A DNA stretch of 64,000 bases from Faecalibacillus intestinalis (GTDB taxonomy: Bacteria; Bacillota_I; Bacilli_A; Erysipelotrichales; Coprobacillaceae): contig NZ_PYLQ01000002.1 of assembly GCF_003024685.1 (NCBI RefSeq), positions 75,062-139,061 on the forward strand, written 5' to 3'. Under the pieces are notes generated by a model. It was not told the DNA's origin. It saw only the letters and a list, made by a program, of their open reading frames with translations, and did not search any database. Position 1 is the stretch's first letter; each line of letters opens with the position of its first letter. Below, in pieces: positions 8,062 through 18,078 of this stretch. The position numbers and the translations under genes are program-made.

Positions 8062-8919
8062 ATGATAGAACTTAATCAACTTGAACAACTTATTTATATT
8101 GCTGAGAATAAAACAATTTCTAAAGCTGCCAAAGAATTATTAATTTCACAACCAGCCCTTTCACGCTCTATGCAAAGATTAGAAAGTGATTTAGGAGTAG
8201 AACTCTTTGATCATTATAAAAATAAAATTGTTCTTAATAAAAATGGTGAATTAGCTGTTAAGCATGCTCAAAAAATCATTAAAAGTATTCAAACAATGAT
8301 AAATGATGTACAAGATTATGATCAATCATTTCATCGTATTTCTATTGCAACTTGTTCTCCTGCACCCATGTGGGATATTGAACCTTTAATTAAAGAACTT
8401 TATCCACAAATAACAATTCAAACAGCCGTTATTAACAAAAAAGATTTACTTACAAAATTAAAAGAAAAAGAGTATCACCTTGTGATTACTCCTGAATATA
8501 TTGATGATTCTCAATATTTTTGTATTCCTTATGTTGAAGAAGATCTTTTATTATCATTACCATTAAATCATCCTCTTGCAAGTAAAAAAGAAATTAAATT
8601 TCATGATTTAGATGGTCAAACCATGCTTCTTTATTCAAATATTGGTTTTTGGCATGATTTACATATGCAAAAAACCCCAAAAACTAAATATCTCTTACAA
8701 GAAGAACGCCTTACTTTTAATGAAATTGTCAAAGCATCAACACTTCCTTCTTATACTTCTAATCTTTCTATTAAAAGAGAGGGTAAGATGTCTGATCGTG
8801 TAATTCTTCCCATTAATGAAGAAGAAGCCCATGTCACTTATTATGTTGTGATGCTTAAAAAAAATAAGAAAAAATATAAAGATCTCATTGATAAAATTGA
8901 TCATTATTATGATTATTAA
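8062..8919 (+). CDS. LysR-family transcriptional regulator
   Basis: 285 residues. The N-terminal winged helix-turn-helix is clear (LEQLIYIAENKTISKAAKELLISQPALSRSMQRLESDLGVELF, about residues 6-50), followed by the linker helix and a periplasmic-binding-fold ligand domain (about 88-285). It is divergent from the SDR/aldo-keto operon and is therefore its likely activator or repressor. The ligand domain is clearly related to the split LysR remnant at 23.9 kb and 50.0 kb (shared FxDLDGQTMLLYxNIGFW). Confidence 0.92.
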   Translation: MIELNQLEQLIYIAENKTISKAAKELLISQPALSRSMQRLESDLGVELFDHYKNKIVLNKNGELAVKHAQKIIKSIQTMINDVQDYDQSFHRISIATCSPAPMWDIEPLIKELYPQITIQTAVINKKDLLTKLKEKEYHLVITPEYIDDSQYFCIPYVEEDLLLSLPLNHPLASKKEIKFHDLDGQTMLLYSNIGFWHDLHMQKTPKTKYLLQEERLTFNEIVKASTLPSYTSNLSIKREGKMSDRVILPINEEEAHVTYYVVMLKKNKKKYKDLIDKIDHYYDY

Positions 8920-8920
8920 A

Positions 8921-8957
8921 AAAGAGCAGTGTATTTTTATTTCTTACACTGTTCTTT
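8921..8957. terminator. Bidirectional terminator
   Basis: AAAGAGCAGTGTA (8921-8933) pairs with TACACTGTTCTTT (8945-8957). It lies between the convergent LysR and EIIB genes and overlaps the last codons of EIIB. Confidence 0.65.
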
Positions 8958-9242
8958 GCTTTCTATAATAACATCTAACAAATCATTTATATGATTAATT
9001 TGTTCATTTGTAATTACTTTTGTTTCAATAGGTTTCAATAATTTACTTATATTTTTAAAATTATATCTAATTTGCGGCATAAGTAAAACTAAGTCATAAT
9101 TACCTATTACTTTACTACAATCTTCTGTATGAAATGCTTCAACTTCTATGTTCAACTGCTTTTTTTCAATTTCTTCTTGCAAAACATGACAGATATTTTT
9201 TGCTGAAATTGAAAACGAACAAATTATCGCAACTCTATACAT
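8937..9242 (-). CDS. PTS lactose/cellobiose-family EIIB component
   Basis: 101 residues. The opening strand MYRVAIICSFSIS places the phosphorylated Cys at residue 8, as in EIIB of the lactose/cellobiose PTS family, followed by the usual alternating fold with YDLVLLMPQIRYNF. It would pass phosphate from an EIIA to the sugar entering through the EIIC at 10531-11796. Its start overlaps the hydrolase gene by 8 bases. No EIIA gene is in this cluster, so it must be supplied from elsewhere. Confidence 0.8.
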   Translation of the reverse strand: MYRVAIICSFSISAKNICHVLQEEIEKKQLNIEVEAFHTEDCSKVIGNYDLVLLMPQIRYNFKNISKLLKPIETKVITNEQINHINDLLDVIIESKEQCKK

Positions 9243-10497
9243 CTTTTTCTAAAATATATAATGCATCTCTATTAAAATATGTCATTTTAATAATGCTTGT
9301 CTTTCCATTAATTGTTTGAAGTGGTGAAACATATCTTCTTGTTAAATCAATTGCAATTGCTTTATAGTTTGATAAATCTAAATTTAATTCAATGTCAATA
9401 TTGTGTGGAACATATAACACAATTTTATCATCTTTTCTAGCAATTCTAATTTCTGGATTTTCTTTTACAAGTAGTTCTTGTATAGCTTTTAACCCATATA
9501 AATCATAAGTTTCAAATATATATTTTATATAACCATAATCCCAAGCACCATCAAAGCATAAAGCTTGTTGCCAACATTTAGGAGTCGCAAATCCTTCTCC
9601 CAACGAAGCTTCAAATCCTTTATTTGTAGTATGCCAACTATAGATTCCTGCCGCTCCATAAGTAATTCCAGCACTGGCTCCAGAAAGTAAAGACATCCAT
9701 GCAGCTCTAATGATATCTTCTTTACTCCATCTTCCATACATTTGTCTAGAATATCCCATATCTTCATAACATGGTTCACTATTTATTACTGGTTTACCTT
9801 TATATTTATCTGCCATTTCTTCTGCAAGTAAGTAAGGCATTCCTAAGTTTTGAGCATTATGACCACTTTGATAAAAACATAAATCCAAATATGAATAAAG
9901 ATTATCTGGTATATATGTATATCTTCCTTTTATGTGTGTTGTATATAAACAATTAGGTGCTAATTCTTTTATTTGTTTAGCACATTTAACATAATATTCA
10001 ATACATTGTTCTGTATTAAAATCAGTATCTCCACTAATAATATAAAGTGGTTCATACTTTGTAAATGTTTCATGAATAATATTTATATAATTGTCAATAC
10101 AATCTATTGGCATAATACCTTTTGAATAAAATTGACTTGCCCATGTATCAGGAACAAAATTACACCACATTATAACAAGCGCTAATTCAAAGCCTTTTTC
10201 TTTAGCACGTGCGCACATTTTATCTGCATGCTCAAAATAAGATAAATTTAATTTTTTATAATTATATTTTCCATCAATAACTTCAAAAGGTTCATAACAT
10301 AAATCTGTGGCGGATGCGTCCCATTGAGGGAGGATGTTGATTTGTAATGTGTTAAAACCTTGTGATTTACGATAATCTAAATAATAATCCCAATCATTAT
10401 CTTTAATATTTGTAAATGCAGACCAGCATGTATCTGCTAGGTAAAAAAATGGTTTCCCATTTTTCATTAGAATATTGTTTTCTATTGTAAGTGACAT
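9235..10497 (-). CDS. Apiosidase-like (DUF4038) glycoside hydrolase
   Basis: 420 residues, a TIM-barrel family protein of the apiosidase-like DUF4038 type. The family opening is visible: KNGKPFFYLADTCWSAF at about 12-28, and GFNTLQINILPQWD at about 50-63. Later acidic barrel motifs include ISGDTDFN and PVINSEPCYEDMGYS, the likely catalytic region, and a short C-terminal beta domain (about 340-420) follows. No signal peptide is present, so it acts in the cytoplasm on a transported sugar. Lying between EIIC and EIIB genes suggests a phosphorylated disaccharide as substrate. That substrate is an inference. Confidence 0.8.
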   Translation of the reverse strand: MSLTIENNILMKNGKPFFYLADTCWSAFTNIKDNDWDYYLDYRKSQGFNTLQINILPQWDASATDLCYEPFEVIDGKYNYKKLNLSYFEHADKMCARAKEKGFELALVIMWCNFVPDTWASQFYSKGIMPIDCIDNYINIIHETFTKYEPLYIISGDTDFNTEQCIEYYVKCAKQIKELAPNCLYTTHIKGRYTYIPDNLYSYLDLCFYQSGHNAQNLGMPYLLAEEMADKYKGKPVINSEPCYEDMGYSRQMYGRWSKEDIIRAAWMSLLSGASAGITYGAAGIYSWHTTNKGFEASLGEGFATPKCWQQALCFDGAWDYGYIKYIFETYDLYGLKAIQELLVKENPEIRIARKDDKIVLYVPHNIDIELNLDLSNYKAIAIDLTRRYVSPLQTINGKTSIIKMTYFNRDALYILEKDV

Positions 10498-10530
10498 AAT
10501 TTTCCTCCTATTTATTTTCTGTTGTAAATG

Positions 10531-11796
10531 CTATTCTACGGTAGCTTCTAAACTTTGTTCTTGTTCATATCTTTGTTTATCAGAAACTTTAAAGAATGGA
10601 TACCAAATTAAACATCCAATGAAAATACATACAACTTGTAAAATTGCAGCTTGCCAACCCCCAGCAAGTAATGGTTTTAAGATAATTGGCATACACCATG
10701 GTACTTGTACACCTGTAAATCTTGGTACTAAACCTATGTACATACTGAAATAAGCAACTAATGTTTGTACAATTGGTGTTAGAATAAATGGTATTGCCAT
10801 TAATGGGTTCATAATTAAAGGATAACCAAATACAACTGGTTCATTAATTGTGAATAACCCAGGAATAATACCTAATTTCCCCATTGTCTTATTTTGTTTT
10901 GATTTAGCAAATAATAAGATAACGATACATAATGATAAAGTACCTCCTGCACCACCAATTCCACTAAAAGTATCATAGAATGTATTACATAAAATATTTG
11001 GTAAAGCTTTACCAGCAGCATATGCTTCTAAGTTAGCTGTTGCCATAGGTAAATATACAGCAGTAATTACACCACTAATAACATTTGATCCATGAATTCC
11101 AAAGAACCATAAAAGCATTTGTACTAAAATTAAAACCACTAAAGACCATACACTTCCACCTAAAGAATTTAAAGGTGTCACAATAACTGTATAAACTAAC
11201 TGTGTAAATGAACCATAAGGAGTAAATGAGAATATTGTAGCCACAGCAATGAAAATTAATCCTACTAAGATTGCTGGAATTAATGCTGTAAATGTATTAG
11301 CAATCATTGGTGGTACACCATCTGGCATTTTAATTTTTAATTTATCAACATTCATAAATGCACAATAGATTCTTGTAGCTATCAATGCAGCAATCATTGC
11401 ACCGAATAAACCTTTAGCACCCATAAATTCCATCATCAATCCACTATCTTTTGTTAGTGGTGTAGTAATAAAAAATGCAAAAACTGAAATTAATCCTGCT
11501 GGAATTTGATCACATTTAAAACTTCCAGCTAAACGATATCCAATTAAGAATGCTGCATAAATTGATAAACAGCTTGTTGTTACTGTTGATGCAGCTAAGA
11601 AATAAGTTTTAACTCCTATTTTTTCAATAAATTGTAAATAAGGATCAAATGGGAATACCCCTAAAAGACATCCAATTGAACCAATAATCAAGATAGGTAA
11701 TGTCCCCATCAATCCTTTAGAAATAGCATCTAGATAAACATTTGATGCAACCTTAGATGATAGTTCCAAAGCTTTATTAACATATTTGTTATCCAT
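10531..11796 (-). CDS. PTS cellobiose/lichenan-type EIIC permease
   Basis: 421 residues with about ten membrane segments. The N-terminus (ALELSSKVASNVYLDAISKGLMGTLPILIIGSIGCLL) and central motifs LLWFFGIHGSNV and FTINEPVVFGYPLIMNP, the sugar-binding loop, are typical of the lactose/cellobiose EIIC family. It imports and presents the sugar for phosphorylation by EIIB. It is the first gene of the operon EIIC - DUF4038 hydrolase - EIIB, driven by the promoter at 11856-11884. Confidence 0.9.
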   Translation of the reverse strand: MDNKYVNKALELSSKVASNVYLDAISKGLMGTLPILIIGSIGCLLGVFPFDPYLQFIEKIGVKTYFLAASTVTTSCLSIYAAFLIGYRLAGSFKCDQIPAGLISVFAFFITTPLTKDSGLMMEFMGAKGLFGAMIAALIATRIYCAFMNVDKLKIKMPDGVPPMIANTFTALIPAILVGLIFIAVATIFSFTPYGSFTQLVYTVIVTPLNSLGGSVWSLVVLILVQMLLWFFGIHGSNVISGVITAVYLPMATANLEAYAAGKALPNILCNTFYDTFSGIGGAGGTLSLCIVILLFAKSKQNKTMGKLGIIPGLFTINEPVVFGYPLIMNPLMAIPFILTPIVQTLVAYFSMYIGLVPRFTGVQVPWCMPIILKPLLAGGWQAAILQVVCIFIGCLIWYPFFKVSDKQRYEQEQSLEATVE

Positions 11797-11855
11797 TTTA
11801 TTTTTCCTTCCATCTCATACATATTCTAGTAGTGTTGCAACTCTCTACAACCAAA

Positions 11856-11884
11856 AGTATAATGAAAGTGGTTTCATCGGTCAA
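11856..11884 (-). promoter_or_regulatory. Promoter with LacI/CcpA-type operator in the spacer
   Basis: On the minus strand: -35 TTGACC (11884-11879), 17-base spacer, -10 TATACT (11861-11856). The spacer contains the palindrome TGAAACCACTTTCA (11876-11863), which fits the LacI-family/cre pattern with one mismatch. Binding there would block the polymerase. It drives the EIIC operon. The adjacent LacI-family regulator is the likely ligand-responsive repressor; CcpA is an alternative. Confidence 0.85.
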
Positions 11885-11932
11885 TACTCAAACTAAATTT
11901 TTATTTAAGTTTTAACTAAATATTTTACTTAT

Positions 11933-12925
11933 TTATTTAGTGCTATCACGTTCTATTATTTCAGTACTTACCATTATTTTTAATGTATTTTCATTTTCAG
12001 AAAATTTCTCTATCAATCTTTTTACTGCAACTTCCCCTAGATATCTTTTATTTACTCTGACAGTTGTTAATGATGGTGTTGAATAACTTGCAAATGAAAT
12101 ATCATCAAATCCTGTTATTGGGACATTGACATTAAGCTCTTGCATAGCTCTTATAGCCCCCAATGCAATATAATCATTAACTGCAGCGAAGGCATCTGGC
12201 ATCTCATCTTCTCCATTTATAAGTTCTACTAAGTAGTCCTTAAAATCTCTATAACTATCATCTATCGTTGGTTGAACAAAGGCTTCTAATTCTGGAACTA
12301 CATTTAATCCATTATCCATCATAGCTTGTAAATAACCCATTTTTCTTTCTTTAAAGTTATTTATTTGATTAATAGAATTAATCAATCCAATTCTTTTATA
12401 CCCTTTTTTAACTAAATAATTTGTTATTTCATACATCCCATCTCTATTATTAATAGATAAAAAATCACATTTTTGATTTGTATAAGCATTATCGATAATA
12501 ATATATGGTATTCTAAAATTTTCAAATCTTTCAACATCTTCTAACTGCATTTCTGTTCCTAAAAGAATTAATCCGTCACTTTTTGAAACATCATCAAGTT
12601 GTTGTATTTCTCCTATCTGATCACTATCTATATATATAATATTTAATCTATAATCTTGTTTCGTTGCCTCATTTTCTAAACCTCTAATCAATTCAGAAAA
12701 AAAAGGTGTGTCACCAACAACTCGCTCTTTTTTACTATAAATAACAAGTGTCAAAATACCTGTCCTTTTTCCAGTTTTAAAATATCCTAATTTTTCTGCC
12801 ACTTCTATAATATGATCTCTTTTTTCTTTACTAATAGATCCTTTTCTATTATTAAGTGCATTGCTTACTGTTCCAGGAGAAACTCCTGCTTCTTTTGCAA
12901 TTGCAGCTACTGTTACTTTTTTCAA
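11933..12925 (-). CDS. LacI-family repressor of the beta-glucoside PTS locus
   Basis: About 330 residues. LacI helix-turn-helix at the extreme N-terminus (VTVAAIAKEAGVSPGTVSNALNNR) with the hinge helix, then the periplasmic-binding-type sensor domain (GLILLGTEMQ, ITGFDDISFASYSTPSLTTV, KRLIEKF). The best start is TTG at 12925, six bases after GAGGTG; a GTG at 12934 would overlap the ribosome site. It sits between the GH1 gene and the PTS operon, all on the minus strand, with the matching operator just downstream at 11863-11876. Confidence 0.92.
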   Translation of the reverse strand: MKKVTVAAIAKEAGVSPGTVSNALNNRKGSISKEKRDHIIEVAEKLGYFKTGKRTGILTLVIYSKKERVVGDTPFFSELIRGLENEATKQDYRLNIIYIDSDQIGEIQQLDDVSKSDGLILLGTEMQLEDVERFENFRIPYIIIDNAYTNQKCDFLSINNRDGMYEITNYLVKKGYKRIGLINSINQINNFKERKMGYLQAMMDNGLNVVPELEAFVQPTIDDSYRDFKDYLVELINGEDEMPDAFAAVNDYIALGAIRAMQELNVNVPITGFDDISFASYSTPSLTTVRVNKRYLGEVAVKRLIEKFSENENTLKIMVSTEIIERDSTK

Positions 12926-13008
12926 TATAATCACCTCTTCTTTGATTATATCACAATAAACAAATAACTAAATATTTATTATCTTTATTTACCTTTAAAA
13001 TAAAAAAA

Positions 13009-13052
13009 GATATGATATTTTTAAGATTTCACTTTTTAAAAATTATCATATC
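13009..13052 (-). terminator. Terminator after the GH1 gene
   Basis: On the minus strand GATATGATAATTTTTA (13052-13037) pairs with TAAAAATATCATATC (13023-13009), followed by a run of seven T. It ends the GH1 transcript before the LacI gene. Confidence 0.75.
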
Positions 13053-13061
13053 CATTATTTC

Positions 13062-14576
<1,515 letters not shown>

Positions 14577-14629
14577 CTATATCATAAGATAAATAATTAT
14601 TGTTGTATGTTCATTATTAGAAAATACTT

Positions 14630-15475
14630 TTACATATTTTCTAACATACTTTTTGTTCTTTGATAATCCTGTGAAGGTTTTGTATTATACTCTAATAAGT
14701 CGAATGATGATAAATATGACATTTCTTCTTCATTTAATTGAAAGTCAAATAAATTTAAATTATCTTTCATATATTGTTTTTCCATCGGACGTGTAATAAC
14801 ACTTATTCTATTTTGTACAAGATATTTCATCGCAATTTGTCTTGTTGTTTTATTATACTTTAATGCTATACTTTTTACTTTATCATCTTCATAAATAGGC
14901 AAAGTTTCTTCTTTACCAAAGACTTGATATCCTTGTAAGACTGTTCCTTTTTCATTCATAACTTCTAACATTTGTTTTCTTTGACATCTTAAAGTAACCT
15001 TTATTTGATTAACAACCGGAATAATTTTATTAAAATGAACTAAATCAAGATATTGACTCTCTTGATAATTAGATATACCAATACTTTTAATGAATCCTTC
15101 TTCATACATCTTTTCAAGTTCACGATAAGCATGATATGTATTCCCATAAGGCCAATGAATAAAAACAAGATCAAAATAATCTGTTTGTAGTTTTCTCATT
15201 GATTCTAATAAAGACTTTCTAACTTATTCTCCTTCAAAGTTTGTAAACCATACTTTTGTCGTTAAAAAGATTTCATCTCTTGGAATTCCAGCTTTTCTTA
15301 AAGCACTGCCTACAATTTGTTCATTTCCATATATTTGAGCACAATCAAACAAACGATAACCTTCTTCATAAGCTTCTTTTAATATTTTTGTACACTCCTC
15401 TTCATCAAAAATATTCATTGTTCCAAAGCCTAATAATGGCATTTTTAAACCATTATTTAATATAATATAATCCAT
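14630..15475 (-). pseudogene. Aldo/keto reductase interrupted by an in-frame stop
   Basis: One aldo/keto reductase reading frame of about 281 codons beginning MDYIILNNGLKMPLLGFGT (15475) and ending near 14630. It is interrupted by TAA at 15224-15226 (after VWFTNFEGE). Reading through gives VRKSLLESMRKLQTDYFDLVFIHW in the same frame, so a single substitution explains it. Tetrad parts are visible: RLFDCAQIYG, TTKVW, FIHWPYG. The MerR-type promoter upstream is intact, suggesting a recent loss. An in-frame ATG at 15199 could restart a fragment, without a good ribosome site. Confidence 0.85.
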
Positions 15476-15516
15476 ATAATTCTCCTTTACATCTATTATT
15501 TTTTTACTACAATAGA

Positions 15517-15547
15517 ATTGTAATACCCTCGTGTAACTCGAGGTCAA
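15517..15547 (-). promoter_or_regulatory. MerR-type promoter with 19-bp spacer and dyad
   Basis: On the minus strand: -35 TTGACC (15547-15542), a 19-base spacer, -10 TACAAT (15522-15517). The spacer holds the dyad ACCTCGAG-n5-CGAGGGT (15544-15525). Long 19-bp spacers that MerR proteins untwist are the hallmark of this regulator class. It serves the aldo/keto reductase pseudogene and overlaps the upstream region of the divergent merR gene. Confidence 0.88.
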
Positions 15548-15557
15548 GGAGAAAACA

Positions 15558-15965
15558 ATGTATACATTAAAACAAGCATGTCAAATATTAAATTTAACTG
15601 AACATACTATCCGCTATTATACAGATATCGGTATTGTAGAAGTAAAAAGAGATAAAAATAATCATCGTTTATTTGATGAGCAAGCACTCGATTGGCTTAA
15701 AGGAACTAAATATCTAAGAGAACTTGGAATGTCTATTCAAGATATCAAACTTTTTCATGAATTATGTAAAAAAGAAGGCGATCAAGCAATTCAAGAGCGT
15801 CTTGATATTTTAATAAAACAAAAAGAAAAAGCTGAAGAAGAACTTGAAGCGGCAAAACAACGTCTCCAATTTTTGAATCATAAAATCGAAAAAGAAAAAA
15901 GGATTCTGAATCATCTTATTGATGATAATCAAAATCCAAGTAAAAAAATATATACTAAAGATTAA
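15558..15965 (+). CDS. MerR-family transcriptional regulator
   Basis: 135 residues. Winged helix-turn-helix at 1-70 (YTLKQACQILNLTEHTIRYYTDIGIVEVKRDKNNHRLFDE), then a long dimerisation coiled coil at about 75-120. The short C-terminus lacks metal-binding Cys residues, so it belongs to the small-molecule or redox-sensing type, like regulators of aldo/keto reductases. An AAGGAG site precedes the ATG. It is divergent from the aldo/keto reductase pseudogene and almost certainly binds the 19-bp spacer between them. Confidence 0.9.
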   Translation: MYTLKQACQILNLTEHTIRYYTDIGIVEVKRDKNNHRLFDEQALDWLKGTKYLRELGMSIQDIKLFHELCKKEGDQAIQERLDILIKQKEKAEEELEAAKQRLQFLNHKIEKEKRILNHLIDDNQNPSKKIYTKD

Positions 15966-16073
15966 TACTTACTTTACTTATGAACAATTGCGTTCCATTG
16001 TGAATAAAAAATTATTTCTTTATATATCTAGTTGCTGTACTTTTTCCTATCATTCCAAGTAATCCTTCTTTTC

Positions 16074-16532
16074 TCATTTTGCTTGTTTTTCTATTGTTTT
16101 TACATCTTTTGTACCAAATACTCCTAAAGCACATATAAGAATACTAACAACAAAGAATAAAACCATACTTATGTTTTGATACAGTTACCATTCTTTCAAT
16201 AATTGGATTAATACCATTTAAAAGAGCTAAAACAACACTATAAACAATAGCAATCAAATAAATATTATGAACCAAAATAAAACTAAAACCAAAAATAGAT
16301 GAAATAACTAATAAAATCATATTTACTTTCTTTTTATCATATCGATCACATAAATCACTAATAAATGGTCGGGTTATCATAGATAAAATATAAGAACATG
16401 ATACAACAAAACTTACTTCACTTGCTTTATCTTTATCCATTAAATATACTGAAATAAGTCCAGAAAAAACAAAGCCATAGATAAATAATAAAACATATAC
16501 ATCAAAAAATAACTACCTTCGTATTTTTTTAT
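16074..16532 (-). pseudogene. Remnant of an MFS transporter
   Basis: Three pieces of one MFS protein are visible. An N-terminal piece (16532 to about 16465) reads KKYEGSYFLMYMFYYLSMALFF in a frame whose expected ATG is ATA. Next is a frameshifted continuation with the loop DRYDKKKVN and helices to about 16155. Last is a C-terminal tail in another frame (SILICALGVFGTKDVKTIEKQAK, stop at 16074-16076). About eight helices are missing between pieces two and three. A lost start, a one-base deletion in a T6 run and a large internal deletion make it clearly non-functional. Confidence 0.8.
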
Positions 16533-16541
16533 GATTGTCTC

Positions 16542-17357
16542 CTAAAAATCAAAATTATCTGGATCAGGTCCTGTTCTTTTATGTTGATTTAATTGATTAA
16601 TTAATTCAACATCTTCATTTTCTAGTACAAAATTAAAGAGATCTATATTTTCTTTAATTCTATTTTCATGAACTGATTTAGGTAATATAACAATACCTTT
16701 TTGTAATAACCATCTTAAAATAATTTGTGCCGATGATTTTTGATATTTATTAGCAATTTCTTGAATTTTTGGATTGTTTAAACAAGCTCCACTTCCTAGT
16801 GGTGACCATGCTTCAACACCAATTTTATTTTCTTTACAATATTGAATTGTTTCTTCATCAACCATTTGCGGATTAGTTTCTATTTGATTAATACTAGGAA
16901 CAATGTGAACCTTTGATAATAGATTTTGAAGATGTGATTTTCTAAAGTTAGAAACTCCTATACTTCTAGTTAATCCTTCTTTTTGTAATTTTTCCATTTC
17001 TAAATATGCTTCTACATAACCTTCAGCTGGCCAATGAATCAAATAAAGATCAACATAATCTAATCCTAAGTTTTCCAAACTTTTCTTTAAAGCTTCTCTC
17101 GTGTTACCACTACGAACATCATCATTCCATAATTTTGTTGTAACAAAAATTTCATTTCTTGGTATACCACTTTCTTTGATTGCTTCACCAACAGCTTTTT
17201 CATTATGATAAACTGCAGCTGTATCGATATGGCGATAACCATTTTTTAATGCTGTCAAAACTGCATTTTTTGTACCTTCATGACTTTGCCACACACCTAA
17301 CGCCACTACTGGCATTGTTAAACCATCATTTAATTTAATTCTTGTATTTTTATTCAT
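16542..17357 (-). CDS. Aldo/keto reductase (2,5-diketogluconate reductase type)
   Basis: 271 residues from the ATG at 17357, where AGGAG is nine bases upstream; the ATG at 17366 directly abuts that site. Catalytic tetrad: Asp/Tyr in HIDTAAVYHNE, Lys in VTTKLWNDD, His in LYLIHWP. The NADPH loop reads IVILPKSVHENRIKENID. The VALGVWQ opening matches the AKR5 group, which reduces diketo-sugars and other aldehydes. Its start overlaps the SDR gene by 8 bases, so the two are translationally coupled. Confidence 0.92.
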   Translation of the reverse strand: MNKNTRIKLNDGLTMPVVALGVWQSHEGTKNAVLTALKNGYRHIDTAAVYHNEKAVGEAIKESGIPRNEIFVTTKLWNDDVRSGNTREALKKSLENLGLDYVDLYLIHWPAEGYVEAYLEMEKLQKEGLTRSIGVSNFRKSHLQNLLSKVHIVPSINQIETNPQMVDEETIQYCKENKIGVEAWSPLGSGACLNNPKIQEIANKYQKSSAQIILRWLLQKGIVILPKSVHENRIKENIDLFNFVLENEDVELINQLNQHKRTGPDPDNFDF

Positions 17358-18069
17358 AATCTTCATCTCCTAATTTCCATCCATAATCGTTGTGATATAT
17401 CATTAATTTTGTCATTCCACCATCAACACAAATATTTTCACCTGTAATAAATCCAGCTTCTTCACTACATAAAAAAAGTACTAAATGAGCAATATCATCA
17501 ACTTTACCCACTCTTTTTACAAGATGTTGATTAACATCACTTCCTTGATATTCTTTATTTTCTGTATCGATCCATCCAGGAGAAATACTATTAACTCTTG
17601 CCTTTTTAGAAAGCGAAACAGCCAAGGCATGAGTTAGTGCTGAAAGACCACCTTTAGCTGCACTATAGCTTTCACTTTGTGGTTGTGACATACGATCTCT
17701 CGTTGATGAGATATTAATGACGCATGCATCTTCATTTAAATAATCTTTTAATAATTTTACTAACATAAAAGGACCTGTAACTCCTACTTGTAATGCTTCA
17801 TTGAATTCTTCATAGCTACAACTATCAATTCCTTTAAATATAGGCTTAGCATTATTAATAATATAATCTACATGTCCATAGTCTTTGATAACCTTATTTG
17901 TAAAACATATTAGATCCTCTTTATTCCCTATACTCCCTACAAAATAGCCATTATCTAAAACATCAATTATACAAACATGCGCCCCTTGTTTTTCAAACGT
18001 CTCTTTAATACACCTTCCAATTCCTTTTACACCACCAGTTAATACAACAACTTTATTTTCAAATTTCAT
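17350..18069 (-). CDS. Short-chain dehydrogenase/reductase
   Basis: 239 residues from the second ATG (18069), preceded by AAGGA at a usual distance. Classical SDR motifs: TGGVKGIGRCI loop, IINNAKP (variant NNAG), catalytic Ser in INISSTRDR, YSAAKGG (Tyr/Lys), and SPGWIDT. The C-terminus GFITGENICVDGGMTKLM matches 3-oxoacyl-reductase-like SDRs. It follows the Fe-S aldo/keto reductase by 9 bases and overlaps the next aldo/keto reductase, so the three form one operon. Confidence 0.9.
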   Translation of the reverse strand: MKFENKVVVLTGGVKGIGRCIKETFEKQGAHVCIIDVLDNGYFVGSIGNKEDLICFTNKVIKDYGHVDYIINNAKPIFKGIDSCSYEEFNEALQVGVTGPFMLVKLLKDYLNEDACVINISSTRDRMSQPQSESYSAAKGGLSALTHALAVSLSKKARVNSISPGWIDTENKEYQGSDVNQHLVKRVGKVDDIAHLVLFLCSEEAGFITGENICVDGGMTKLMIYHNDYGWKLGDEDYE

Positions 18070-18078
18070 TTTCATTCC

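Noticed and set aside
9525-9779. 84-codon minus-strand ORF inside the DUF4038 hydrolase
   Set aside because: Out-of-frame shadow of a well-supported gene.
10475-10753. 92-codon plus-strand ORF over the EIIC/hydrolase junction
   Set aside because: Antisense shadow; Cys-rich translation without a family.
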